Of a stretch of 7,056 bases of DNA, positions 1 to 6,118 are shown in pieces. The position numbers were made by a program, and so were the translations under genes. Numbering within the stretch: position 1 is the first letter of the stretch; every line of letters starts with the position of its first letter. The stretch comes from Prevotellaceae bacterium (lineage in GTDB: Bacteria > Bacteroidota > Bacteroidia > Bacteroidales > UBA932), in NCBI GenBank assembly GCA_031278495.1, contig JAITKG010000188.1, forward strand, positions 1-7,056. The letters run 5' to 3'. The notes under the pieces are model-generated. The model did no database searches. It was given only the letters and a program-made list of their open reading frames with translations, and was not told where the DNA came from.

Positions 1-182
1 ACCGGACACAAATCTACCCACACCCATACGCGGTTATTATACGGCGCAGTGGGCGAGTTTGTCCAAGACACGCTAAAGGTTACTTTTTTTGCGGCATAAT
101 CTGTACTGAGCGGCGTAACCGTTACCGTCGCGCTTGCTGCAACGCTTGCTAGCATTGCGGAAAGAAAAGAAAGTTTTTTCAT
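1..182 (-). CDS. Exported protein, N-terminal part (runs off the window)
   Basis: The reading frame starts with ATG at 182 and is open for 60 codons to the window edge. The N-terminus MKKLSFLSAMLASVAASA looks like a cleavable signal peptide: two lysines, a hydrophobic core and an A-x-A-type end at about residues 16-18. The mature part begins TVTVTPLSTDY and runs into KKVTFSVSWT and NRVWVWVDLC, an alternating polar and hydrophobic pattern typical of beta-sandwich surface domains. I do not recognise a named family, and the function is unknown. The first codons resemble those of the diverging gene at 7018, both in protein (FL-x-AMLA) and in DNA (about 17 of 20 bases around the TTTCTTT and GCAATGCT blocks), so the two are probably paralogues. 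It lies behind a long structured leader and a clear promoter at 549-579. No Shine-Dalgarno is seen, as is usual in this phylum. The start is secure from the signal peptide. Confidence 0.8.
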   Translation of the reverse strand, partial: MKKLSFLSAMLASVAASATVTVTPLSTDYAAKKVTFSVSWTNSPTAPYNNRVWVWVDLCP

Positions 183-543
183 AATTGTATTTATTAAAAG
201 TTTTTGGTGTCTAATGTCTATAAGCCTAACATCTATGTCCTGTATTTTTGCAGCTTTTGGAGATTGTTTTATATACGTACCCACAAACACAAACAATATT
301 TATAAAACAATCCCCTGCTGCAATTTTTTATTCATTGCCAATTTTCCACGTTTCAGATACTATTCTCATTATAAAATAAATCAAAAAGCGTGAAACTTAA
401 TTTATCGCATTTGAGGTACTGGAAAACCTGTTGTAGAAATAAACTAAATACACGCTCCTTAATGGACTGTATCCTTCTACAACATTGAAAATTTCCAGTT
501 TCCAAATGCGGAATATTATCGAAATAAAAAGAACTTAAATTAT
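183..543 (-). ncRNA. Structured 5' leader E1 of the exported-protein gene
   Basis: From the predicted start near 543 down to the ATG at 182 there is no convincing ORF but two large foldable parts. The first (510-406) has stem P1 503-510/406-413, P2 492-499/418-425, P3 475-484/429-438 and a small P4 468-472/448-452. The joining loops, read on the minus strand, are GAA opposite ACCT (P1-P2) and TTTTCAA opposite GGT (P2-P3). The second is a gene-proximal hairpin with arms 301-315/259-273 (one mismatch) extended by 317-323/248-254, enclosing a loop that carries GTTTGTGTTTG. Both parts recur in E2 and E4 with different but still complementary stems. The segment between the parts (about 324-405) shares an ATTGGCAATGAATAAAAAAT block with the other copies. 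Role inferred: a cis-acting leader that controls expression or stability of the downstream mRNA. A DNA-level palindromic element is an alternative. Confidence 0.68.
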
Positions 544-548
544 CGCTG

Positions 549-579
549 CAAATATAACTACATTTTTTTTATCTGCAAA
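549..579 (-). promoter_or_regulatory. Bacteroidetes promoter of leader E1
   Basis: On the minus strand TTTG (579-576) is followed after 19 bases by TATATTTG (556-549), an exact fit to the Bacteroidetes -33/-7 consensus. The predicted start is near 543, which gives the exported-protein gene a leader of about 360 bases. The same boxes with the same spacing precede leader E4. Confidence 0.75.
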
Positions 580-597
580 TTTTATTTCATATTTTTT

Positions 598-983
598 TAT
601 TTTGTATTATCAGGGTTGTTTCCAGACACAAACTTTTTTTATAAAACAATCCCTCGCTACGATTTTTTATTCGCTGCCAATAATTGCAGAATATTTCGAC
701 AAACTTTTTCTGCTATTGGTTTCTTTAACTTTTATGTGATTTTATCCTTACCCCTTAAAAAGCCAAAAGCGGAAATGGATACTATTTTATCATTATCTGA
801 GGTTCGCGAAAACCCAACAATCGAATAAATATAGCAACCCACGTCCACTCTTGAAGTAGTTGCTTTTACTTATTATTCACGATTGTTTGAAATTTTCGCG
901 ATTTCAGATAATAACCAGAATAAAAGTCAAAGCGATATTTTTTACAATATCAATTTTGTATTTCAAAGAGCATAATAATATCG
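598..983 (-). ncRNA. Structured leader copy E2 with no gene of its own
   Basis: This is the full-length partner of E4 in the opposite orientation. Read on the minus strand it contains a small hairpin (946-951/934-939), the main fold with P1 904-912/792-800, P2 893-901/804-812, P3 880-887/816-823 and P4 859-864/833-838, a second hairpin (777-781 with 743-747, plus inner pairs), and the gene-proximal hairpin 644-653/613-621 with a bulge. The P1-P2 loop is AA opposite ACC, P2-P3 is TTTCA opposite GGG, and the apical loop carries CAAGAGTGGA as in E4. It ends with TACAAAATA (606-598), which precedes start codons in E3 and E4, but here the next ATG is followed at once by AAA TAA. It therefore seems to have lost its coding sequence, or it acts as a free RNA. 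Promoter E1 follows directly, so two leaders lie in tandem. Confidence 0.65.
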
Positions 984-991
984 CAGATATA
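598..991 (-). repeat. Left arm of an inverted repeat of about 390 bp (copy E2)
   Basis: The reverse complement aligns end to end with 6606-6994. Near-identical blocks include TATGCTCTTTGAAAT, TTTGACTTTTATTCTG, the TCGCGAAAA/TTTTCGCGA arms, the segment TTATTGGCA, and GAATAAAAAATCGTAGC; divergent blocks lie mostly in stems. The two arms flank about 5.6 kb of housekeeping genes. The gene-proximal fifth is also present, more diverged, at 248-345. Confidence 0.85.
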
Positions 992-1012
992 AAACATTTT
1001 TTTAAATGCAAA
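984..1012 (-). promoter_or_regulatory. Weak or decayed promoter of leader E2
   Basis: On the minus strand TTTG (1012-1009) is followed after 17 bases by TATATCTG (991-984), one base from the ideal TAnnTTTG and at short spacing. It sits at the position of the strong promoter of E4 (6583-6613), so it is homologous, but the substituted -7 box and shorter spacer suggest a weakened form. Confidence 0.4.
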
Positions 1013-1077
1013 TTTTGTTTGTAATTTCAAATTAAATTCATCTGGCATCTACACAGATAATTTTTTTTACAATTTTT

Positions 1078-1107
1078 TTTGTATTTCAAAAATTTTTACT
1101 ACCTTTG
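1078..1107 (+). promoter_or_regulatory. Bacteroidetes promoter of a short RNA
   Basis: TTTG (1078-1081), 18 bases, then TACCTTTG (1100-1107) match the phylum's -33/-7 consensus. The start is predicted near 1113, and the promoter diverges from that of E2. It cannot serve the tRNA alone, because a terminator-like hairpin and another promoter lie between. Confidence 0.6.
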
Positions 1108-1112
1108 TGCCG

Positions 1113-1189
1113 CAATCAAGTCACAATAAGGATTATTCCGTTGTGAAAACATTAAGTTGCCCTCGACTTCAACGGGGGCTTTTTATTTT
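1113..1189 (+). ncRNA. Candidate small RNA of about 75 nt
   Basis: This short unit sits between its own promoter and a terminator-like hairpin. Two stem-loops are visible. The first has outer arms TCACAA (1121-1126) and TTGTGA (1141-1146) with an inner GGA/TCC pairing (1130-1132/1137-1139). The second is the GC-rich hairpin 1159-1179 followed by a T-rich run. No ORF of useful length begins in it. It does not match tRNA, 4.5S, tmRNA or RNase P RNA. It could be a trans-acting sRNA, or the remnant of an attenuated leader whose gene is gone. No target is evident. Confidence 0.45.
1159..1189 (+). terminator. Intrinsic terminator of the small RNA
   Basis: Arms GCCCTCG (1159-1165) and CGGGGGC (1173-1179) give seven pairs including one T-G wobble, with a 7-base loop, followed by TTTTTATTTT. 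The T-run lies only on the + side, so it terminates rightward transcription. It stands out as GC-rich in a very AT-rich region. Confidence 0.6.
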
Positions 1190-1207
1190 CAAGCGGGTCA
1201 CAGGATT

Positions 1208-1237
1208 TTTGCATCACTGAAATTTTTCCTATCTTTG
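1208..1237 (+). promoter_or_regulatory. Promoter of tRNA-Leu
   Basis: TTTG (1208-1211), 18 bases, TATCTTTG (1230-1237). The -7 box ends 10 bases before the mature tRNA 5' end, leaving only a very short 5' trailer for RNase P to remove. Confidence 0.65.
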
Positions 1238-1247
1238 CAAGCCTTTT

Positions 1248-1333
1248 GCCCGGGTGGTGGAATAGGTAGACACGCAGGACTTAAAATCCTGTGGGCAGTA
1301 ATGTCCGTGCGGGTTCAATTCCCGCCCCGGGTA
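1248..1333 (+). tRNA. tRNA-Leu (anticodon UAA)
   Basis: A full cloverleaf of 86 bases can be drawn. The acceptor stem is 1248-1254 with 1326-1332 (first pair G-U). The D-loop region contains GGTGGAATAGGTAGACA. The anticodon stem is CAGGA/TCCTG (1275-1279/1287-1291) around loop CTTAAAA with anticodon TAA at 1282-1284. A long class II variable arm (GGGC...GTCC, 1293-1306) follows, then the T stem GCGGG/CCCGC with loop TTCAATT. The discriminator is A1333, as required for leucine tRNAs. The CCA end is not encoded (CAA follows), so it must be added by the nucleotidyltransferase. It decodes UUA. Confidence 0.97.
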
Positions 1334-1350
1334 CAACAAAAGTTTTCGAT

Positions 1351-1374
1351 GGGGAATTTCTATTATTCCCTTTT
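1351..1374 (+). terminator. Terminator after tRNA-Leu
   Basis: GGGAAT (1352-1357) and ATTCCC (1365-1370) form a six-pair stem with a 7-base loop followed by TTTT. It is short but correctly placed 20 bases after the tRNA and before the pepP promoter. Confidence 0.55.
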
Positions 1375-1400
1375 GCCTTTCTACCTTGTACCGTTCGCCG

Positions 1401-1428
1401 TTGAATTCGGCAAAAATCACTATATTTG
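1401..1428 (+). promoter_or_regulatory. Promoter of the pepP operon
   Basis: TATATTTG (1421-1428) is a perfect -7 box, preceded 17 bases upstream by an imperfect -33 (TTGA at 1401-1404). The ATG of pepP is 21 bases downstream of the -7 box, so the leader is very short. Confidence 0.6.
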
Positions 1429-1449
1429 TAAACTCATTTTAAAAAGTAT

Positions 1450-2841
1450 ATGATGTTTCCTGTAACTACTTACATAAACCGCCGGAAAGTATTGAAACAA
1501 GCGGTAAACAAGGGACTGTTGCTGTTTCTCGGCAACGGTGAAAGCCCGATGAACTATGCCGACAATACCTATGATTTCCGGCAGGATTCTACTTTCCTGT
1601 ATTATTTCGGTAACGATTATGCCGGGCTGTCGGCGGTGATTGATATTGATGAGAACAGAGAAATTATTTTCGGCGACGAACTGACGATGGATGATATTGT
1701 ATGGATGGGGCAACAGCCCACTATCCGCGAAAAATGCGCACAAGCCGGCATTAGCGAAACATTACCGGCAGGCGCATTAAAAAAATATCTTCAGGATGCT
1801 GCGGCAAAATGCCGGGAAATACATTTCCTGCCGCCCTACCGCGCCGAACATCAACTGAAATTATTGGACTGGCTGGGTATTGCGCCGGCAGCGCAAGCCG
1901 AAGCCGCCTCCCTGTCATTTGTGAAAGCGGTGGTCAATCAACGGAACTACAAGTCGGACGAAGAGGTGGAGCAAATCGAAGAAGCCGTCGCTATTTCGGC
2001 AAAGATGCACCGGAAAGCCATTGCAATGGCGCGGCCGGGCATGAAAGAATCAGAAATAGCTGCGGCGATGAACGAAATTGCCATGCGCTATGGCGGCCGG
2101 TTGTCGTTCCCCACCATTGCTACTATTAACGGGCAGACGTTGCACAACCACTATCACGGCCACACGTTAACGAGCGGCAGGCTGATGCTGATTGACGCAG
2201 GCGCTGAAAATGCCATGCACTACGCCGGCGATTTGTCGTCCACTTTTCCGGTGGATAAAAAATTTACCGGGCAACAAAAAACGGTGTACCAAATCCGCTA
2301 CGATATGCACCGGGCTGCGGTGGCGGCGTTACAGCCGGGTATTGCGTTCAAGGACGTGCATTTTATTGCCGCAAAAATATTGGTAGAAGGATTCAAATGC
2401 ATCGGGCTGATGAAAGGCGACGCCACCGAAGCGGTCATGGCGGGCGCACATGCCCTGTTCTTCGTGCATGGATTGGGGCACATGATGGGATTAGATGTGC
2501 ACGATATGGAAAATCTCGGCGAAAAATGGGTAGGCTATGCCGGCGAACCGCGCAGCACGCAGTTTGGGTTAAAATCATTGCGGTTGGCGCGGACGCTTGA
2601 ACCGGGCTTTGTGCATACGATTGAGCCGGGCGTCTACTTTATTCCCGAATTGATTGACCAGTGGAAAGCGAAGAAGCAACTGGAACAATTTATAAATTAC
2701 GAAGCGGTAGAAAAGTATAAAGATTTCGGCGGTATCCGCAACGAAGAAGATTATTTGATTACGGCTGCCGGCGCGCGCCGACTGGGACCGGCGCTGCCGC
2801 TGAGCGTCGAGGAAATGGAAGAAGCAAGGCAGTGGCAGTAG
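1450..2841 (+). CDS. pepP: Xaa-Pro aminopeptidase (aminopeptidase P, M24B)
   Basis: This is a cytoplasmic metallo-aminopeptidase that removes an N-terminal residue preceding proline. At 463 residues it matches family length, with an N-terminal AMP_N-type domain (about 1-170) and a C-terminal pita-bread M24 domain. All five metal ligands of the di-manganese site can be placed by comparison with E. coli PepP: D249 (in LIDAG), D261 (in AGDLSSTFPV), H344 (in HGLGHMMGLDVHD), E392 (in TIEPGVY) and E432 (in GGIRNEEDYLIT). The accessory histidines H340 and H351 are also present. The spacing between the two aspartates is one residue longer than in the E. coli enzyme. There is no signal peptide. Translation could begin at the ATG at 1450 or the adjacent ATG at 1453; no Shine-Dalgarno decides. 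It is first in a run of + strand genes, with a promoter at 1401-1428. A Xaa-Pro dipeptidase is less likely given the N-domain and HGLGH motif. Confidence 0.93.
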   Translation: MMFPVTTYINRRKVLKQAVNKGLLLFLGNGESPMNYADNTYDFRQDSTFLYYFGNDYAGLSAVIDIDENREIIFGDELTMDDIVWMGQQPTIREKCAQAGISETLPAGALKKYLQDAAAKCREIHFLPPYRAEHQLKLLDWLGIAPAAQAEAASLSFVKAVVNQRNYKSDEEVEQIEEAVAISAKMHRKAIAMARPGMKESEIAAAMNEIAMRYGGRLSFPTIATINGQTLHNHYHGHTLTSGRLMLIDAGAENAMHYAGDLSSTFPVDKKFTGQQKTVYQIRYDMHRAAVAALQPGIAFKDVHFIAAKILVEGFKCIGLMKGDATEAVMAGAHALFFVHGLGHMMGLDVHDMENLGEKWVGYAGEPRSTQFGLKSLRLARTLEPGFVHTIEPGVYFIPELIDQWKAKKQLEQFINYEAVEKYKDFGGIRNEEDYLITAAGARRLGPALPLSVEEMEEARQWQ

Positions 2842-2868
2842 GCAGTAACGTTTGATGAACAAAGCACA

Positions 2869-3510
2869 ATGAAAGCAAAACACTACATAACCGTTGGGTT
2901 GTTTTTGCTCATGGCGGGACGCGGTGGTAACGTTGCAGCGCAACAGGTCTATACCATGCCGCCCATCATTGAAAACGGCGACACATTATACCAGTTGTCG
3001 TTGCCGCCGGCGTATGTATTTGCTTTTCCGAAAGTGAAAAACAATTCCAAAGAATGGAAAGAGTACCGGAAATTAGTGTACAATTTCAGGAAAGTATATC
3101 CGTATGCGCTCATGGCAAAACAGAAAACAGATGCGATGGAGGAGGAACTGGCCGCATTGCCGTCAAAGAAGGAACGGGAAGCGTTGATAAAAAAATACGA
3201 AAAAAATTTGTTCGCGGAATTTGAACAGCCGATACGGAAATTAACCTTTTCACAGGGGAAATTATTACTGAAATTAGTTGACCGCGAAGTGGGGCAAACT
3301 TCTTATTATGTAATCAAAGATTTGAAAGGCGGCTTTACCGCTTTCTTCTGGCAAGGTATTGCACGTCTTTTTGGCGCGAACCTGAAGAAACCCTATGATA
3401 AATACGGGGAAGACCGGAAAGTAGAGGAATTGGTTAAACTGTACCAGGAAGGCTCGTTTGACTGGTTGTATTTTCAATTGTTTGGCGTAACGATGAGCGA
3501 TGCAAGATAG
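2869..3510 (+). CDS. Exported DUF4294 family protein
   Basis: A 213-residue protein with a signal peptide (residues 1-25: a lysine, a hydrophobic stretch VGLFLLMAG, and an A-A end before QQVY). The mature part shows the pattern I associate with the Bacteroidetes family DUF4294: an ENGDTLYQ opening, a central RKVYPYALMAK block (about 74-84), a lysine- and glutamate-rich helix (about 86-118), KLTFSQGKLLLKLVDREVGQ (124-143), and a C-terminal FFWQGIARLFGANLKKPYD (159-177) followed by VEELVKLYQ. The function of the family is not established; location is periplasmic or outer-envelope from the signal. It starts 27 bases after pepP, and pcm begins inside its last codons, so the three are almost certainly co-transcribed. 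No catalytic motif is evident to me. Family assignment is from memory of the conserved blocks. Confidence 0.82.
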   Translation: MKAKHYITVGLFLLMAGRGGNVAAQQVYTMPPIIENGDTLYQLSLPPAYVFAFPKVKNNSKEWKEYRKLVYNFRKVYPYALMAKQKTDAMEEELAALPSKKEREALIKKYEKNLFAEFEQPIRKLTFSQGKLLLKLVDREVGQTSYYVIKDLKGGFTAFFWQGIARLFGANLKKPYDKYGEDRKVEELVKLYQEGSFDWLYFQLFGVTMSDAR

Positions 3511-4144
3511 TTTTCTTCATAAAGGGCAACGGAAAAAGATGATTGAGCAATTGCGTAAGGCGTATCCTTTCGACGAATGCGTGCTGGATGCAATGGATAA
3601 AGTGCCGCGTCATTGGTTTGTGGACGTATCGTATGCGACAGTGGCTTATTCCAACCGTCCGTTGCAGATAGCAGCCGGGCAAACGATTTCGCAACCCTAT
3701 ACAGTAGCCATGCAAACGCACTTATTGCAGTTGAAAAAATGGGACAAGGTGCTGGAAGTCGGCACAGGCTGCGGATACCAGGCGGCCATACTGGTTACAA
3801 TGGGAGCAATGCTGTACACCATTGAACGGCAAAAGTCGCTGTACCTGCAAGCGCAAAAAACATTGCTTAGCATGGGAAAGCAGGCGATCTTCCACTATGG
3901 CGACGGTTATGAAGGCAAGCCGCTGCTGGCGCCATTCGACAAGATTATTGTTACCTGCGGCGCGCCGGAAATTCCGCAAAAACTGCTGGCACAACTGGCG
4001 GTAGGCGGCAGGATGGTAGTCCCCGTAGGCGGCGGCATACAACAGATGACCGTTGTAGAACGCCTGCCGGAAAACAAATATAACATCACCACGCATGGAC
4101 ATTACAAATTTGTACCGATGCTGGAAGGGAAAGTGAAAAGTTAA
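3500..4144 (+). CDS. pcm: Protein-L-isoaspartate O-methyltransferase
   Basis: It transfers a methyl group from S-adenosylmethionine to L-isoaspartyl residues formed by spontaneous damage, which starts their repair. At 214 residues it is of normal length for the family. The PCMT signature GQTISQPYTVA is at residues 60-70, the SAM-binding motif I VLEVGTGCGYQAA at 84-96 (acidic E86, glycines 88, 90 and 92), post-motif acidic residue E109 in YTIERQ, a DKIIVTCGAPEIPQKLLAQL block (about 147-166) and GGRMVVPVGGG near 169-179. The first 11 bases overlap the end of the DUF4294 gene in another frame, which implies translational coupling. The start is supported by family N-terminal length. Pairing with a proline-specific aminopeptidase suggests an operon for processing or repairing aged proteins (inference). 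Confidence 0.94.
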   Translation: MQDSFLHKGQRKKMIEQLRKAYPFDECVLDAMDKVPRHWFVDVSYATVAYSNRPLQIAAGQTISQPYTVAMQTHLLQLKKWDKVLEVGTGCGYQAAILVTMGAMLYTIERQKSLYLQAQKTLLSMGKQAIFHYGDGYEGKPLLAPFDKIIVTCGAPEIPQKLLAQLAVGGRMVVPVGGGIQQMTVVERLPENKYNITTHGHYKFVPMLEGKVKS

Positions 4145-4159
4145 GAATTAAAAGTTAAG
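4136..4159 (+). repeat. Short tandem repeat after pcm
   Basis: AAAAGTTAAG occurs at 4136-4145 and again at 4150-4159, separated by AATT. The first copy overlaps the pcm stop codon. The two copies form a 14-base period in the 69-base spacer before the MBL gene. Its function is unknown; slippage or a transcript-processing site is possible. Confidence 0.55.
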
Positions 4160-4213
4160 ATCGCTGGCGCCACTGCGCTTGCGCGGATTACAGCTAAATA
4201 CAACTAAATAACA

Positions 4214-4852
4214 ATGCAACTAAAAGTTTTTTATTTTAACGAACTCCGTGTGTGCACCTATGTTTTGTGGGACGAAACAAAGGAATGCATTATTGTTGAT
4301 CCCGGCTGCGAATCGGCAAGCGAGCAGCAACGGCTACAGGAATTTATTGCGAACAACCAGTTGAAACCGGTAATGGTAGTCAATACACATGCCCATTTCG
4401 ACCATGTGTTGGGCAATTTATTTGTGGTTAAAACTTATTCCGTCCCCAGTGCGGTACACGAAGGCGATACGCAATTACTGGCAAGAGTAGCGCAGCAGTC
4501 GGCTATGTTCGGATTTGCCGTAGCGCAACCGCCCATGCCCAGCCGCTTGCTCACCGAAGAAGAACCGGTGCGTTTCGGACATTCGCAATTGCAGGTGTTG
4601 CACACGCCCGGACATTCGCCCGGCGGTATTTGCCTGTATGCGGCAGAGGACAAGTTTCTGCTCTCCGGCGATACATTGTTTCAGGAAAGCATCGGCCGCA
4701 CCGACTTGTCCGGCGGCAATTACGAACAACTCATCAACAGTATCCGCCATAAGTTAATGACGCTCCCTGACGACGTAAAGGTCTTTCCCGGACATGGTCC
4801 CGCTACGTCTATCGGCGAAGAAAAACGAAATAATCCTTTTATTGCATGTTGA
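4214..4852 (+). CDS. MBL-fold metallo-hydrolase (glyoxalase II-like)
   Basis: A 212-residue cytoplasmic protein of the compact, YcbL-like group of metallo-beta-lactamase-fold hydrolases. Metal ligands are all visible: H59, H61, D63 and H64 in NTHAHFDHVLG, H134 in HTPGHSPGG, D153 in LSGDTLF, and H194 in FPGHGPATSIGEEKRNNPF. The last motif is typical of glyoxalase II relatives, but the protein lacks the longer C-terminal glutathione-binding region of classical GloB, so it probably acts on another thioester or small hydrolysable metabolite. The DPG motif (29-31) is in the usual place. It starts 69 bases after pcm with no terminator between, so the two are likely co-transcribed. No signal peptide. 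The exact substrate cannot be read from sequence. Confidence 0.88.
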   Translation: MQLKVFYFNELRVCTYVLWDETKECIIVDPGCESASEQQRLQEFIANNQLKPVMVVNTHAHFDHVLGNLFVVKTYSVPSAVHEGDTQLLARVAQQSAMFGFAVAQPPMPSRLLTEEEPVRFGHSQLQVLHTPGHSPGGICLYAAEDKFLLSGDTLFQESIGRTDLSGGNYEQLINSIRHKLMTLPDDVKVFPGHGPATSIGEEKRNNPFIAC

Positions 4853-4890
4853 CGGAATGGGTAAAAGTAGGTGAAAGTAGCGTCCGTTAA
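4849..4890 (+). other. Hairpin across the MBL stop codon with inner direct repeats
   Basis: TTGACGGA (4849-4856) and TCCGTTAA (4883-4890) form eight pairs with one G-T wobble. The 26-base loop holds two adjacent ten-base repeats, GTAAAAGTAG and GTGAAAGTAG (4861-4880). No T-run follows, so it is a poor intrinsic terminator. It may influence processing or read-through between the MBL gene and the adaptor gene. Confidence 0.4.
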
Positions 4891-4923
4891 CAAATATACG
4901 AAATAAATTAAAAAACAATAATT

Positions 4924-6087
4924 ATGAGTACCCGCCAAAATAAAAAACGCTTTTCCCTCCCCGTGTGGGGGACTATAGGGGCTATTACAGTGATAGCGCT
5001 GTTAACTATTTTTGTGCCGCAGTTGTTTTTTCCGTCCGGTAAAAACGACGAAACTGCCCGTTCTTCTGCGCCGGTTACTGCGTCGCCGCCGGCAGGAAGC
5101 AATGCTATTCCGGTGAGCATATATATTGCAGAGCCGTCATACATTTCGAACGGTATCCATGCGGCGGGTTCGTTGATGCCCAGCGAAGAAGTGGAAATCA
5201 CTACCGAAGTGGCAGGAAAAGTTACAAAAATTTATTTCACCGAAGGAGCGTTTGTCCGCAAGGGCGAATTACTGATAAAAATTAACGACGAAGATTTGCA
5301 GGCGCAACTGGTGCGGGCGGAATTTCAAGAAAAACTGTTATCCGAAAAATTAGAACGGCAGAAAATCCTGCTCACCAAAGAAGCTATCAGCCGTGAGGCG
5401 TACGACCAGTTGGAAACCGACCTTAACATGATTGTCGCCGACGTCCGGTTGCTGAAAGTACGCATCGAAAAAACAGAACTGCGCGCTCCCTTTGACGGCG
5501 TCATCGGGTTTCGCTATGTAAGCGACGGAAGCTATTTGCAACCGGGCGCGAAAGTAGCGCGGTTAGTAGATAAATCGTCGCTGATTGTAGAATTTTCCAT
5601 TTCGGAAAGGAATATCGCCATGCAATTCCTTAATAAAAACGTAGTGTTCCGCACCGAAGGTTTCCGGCAGGAGTTCCGTGCGCAGGTCTATGCCGTAGAG
5701 CCGATACTGAACGCCCGCACGCGCACCATTTCCCTCCGCGCCCGCTACGACAACAGCAAAGGACTGTTGTTGCCGGGCATGTCCACCAGCGTTACGTTAA
5801 TCACCAGCGAATCGAGCAACGCCATTCAAGTGCCTACGGAAACCGTTGTGCCCGACATTAGCGGCGTCAGCGTATGGACGGTGCGCAATGGCCGCGCTGT
5901 AGTAACGCCCATCGAAACCGGCAGCCGCACCGAACAAATGATAGAAGTGCTGTCGGGATTGGCTATCGGCGATACCATTGTTACCACAGGCATTATGCAG
6001 TTGCGCCCTAATATTCCGGTCGTCATCAATGAGCCGGAAATACAACAAGTGAAAAATGCGCAACCGGAAGAAAAAGAAAAAGTATAA
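4924..6087 (+). CDS. RND efflux periplasmic adaptor (HlyD/MFP family)
   Basis: A 387-residue membrane-fusion protein of the AcrA/MexA/MdtA type, which bridges an inner-membrane RND pump and an outer-membrane channel. Residues 12-36 form an N-terminal membrane anchor (no lipobox cysteine). A disordered Ser/Pro-rich linker follows (about 40-60), then the first lipoyl half (88-122, EVAGKVTKIYFTEGAFVRKG), an alpha-hairpin that is short (123-183), the second lipoyl half with the hallmark LRAPFDGVIG (186-195), a beta-barrel (216-295) and a membrane-proximal domain (296-368, IQVPTETVVP). The tail is Glu/Lys-rich. It starts 72 bases after the MBL gene with no clear promoter in the gap. Unusually, no RND transporter or TolC-like gene follows; a structured RNA unit comes next. 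The pump must be encoded elsewhere, or a downstream partner was lost. Substrate unknown. Confidence 0.9.
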   Translation: MSTRQNKKRFSLPVWGTIGAITVIALLTIFVPQLFFPSGKNDETARSSAPVTASPPAGSNAIPVSIYIAEPSYISNGIHAAGSLMPSEEVEITTEVAGKVTKIYFTEGAFVRKGELLIKINDEDLQAQLVRAEFQEKLLSEKLERQKILLTKEAISREAYDQLETDLNMIVADVRLLKVRIEKTELRAPFDGVIGFRYVSDGSYLQPGAKVARLVDKSSLIVEFSISERNIAMQFLNKNVVFRTEGFRQEFRAQVYAVEPILNARTRTISLRARYDNSKGLLLPGMSTSVTLITSESSNAIQVPTETVVPDISGVSVWTVRNGRAVVTPIETGSRTEQMIEVLSGLAIGDTIVTTGIMQLRPNIPVVINEPEIQQVKNAQPEEKEKV

Positions 6088-6105
6088 AAAATCAAAAAAA
6101 TTAAC

Positions 6106-6113
6106 TACTTTTG
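6106..6113 (+). promoter_or_regulatory. -7 box upstream of RNA element E3
   Basis: TACTTTTG fits TAnnTTTG, but no TTTG lies at -33 (that region is A-rich), so the promoter is weak, needs an activator, or uses a different upstream element. The predicted start is near 6119. The box lies 18 bases after the adaptor stop codon, and read-through from the adaptor gene is an alternative. Confidence 0.45.
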
Positions 6114-6118
6114 TGTTC

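Noticed and set aside
248..510. Repeats near the left gene as a CRISPR array
   Set aside because: The repeated blocks are inverted arms of hairpins, not regularly spaced direct repeats, and no cas gene is present.
616..828. 70-codon + strand open frame
   Set aside because: It is the antisense of leader E2; its residues follow the repeated stems, and the orientation opposes the promoter. Low-complexity Phe/Asn/Ile-rich composition reflects AT-rich DNA.
598..991. Insertion sequence or MITE ends
   Set aside because: No transposase, no target-site duplication visible, no simple terminal inverted repeats; promoter and leader placement before similar genes fits a regulatory region better. A MITE origin remains possible.
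1157..1453. 98-codon + strand frame and minus-strand frame 1229-1420
   Set aside because: Both run straight through tRNA-Leu; translations over tRNA genes are a common artefact.
1420..1743. 107-codon minus-strand frame
   Set aside because: Lies opposite the start of pepP, which has full family motifs and a promoter; shadow frame.
3722..4102. 126-codon minus-strand frame
   Set aside because: Antisense of pcm with no family resemblance or promoter.
4891..4898. Minus-strand TATATTTG box before the adaptor gene
   Set aside because: Perfect -7 box, but no TTTG at the right distance and it would transcribe only antisense to the MBL gene; likely chance in AT-rich DNA.
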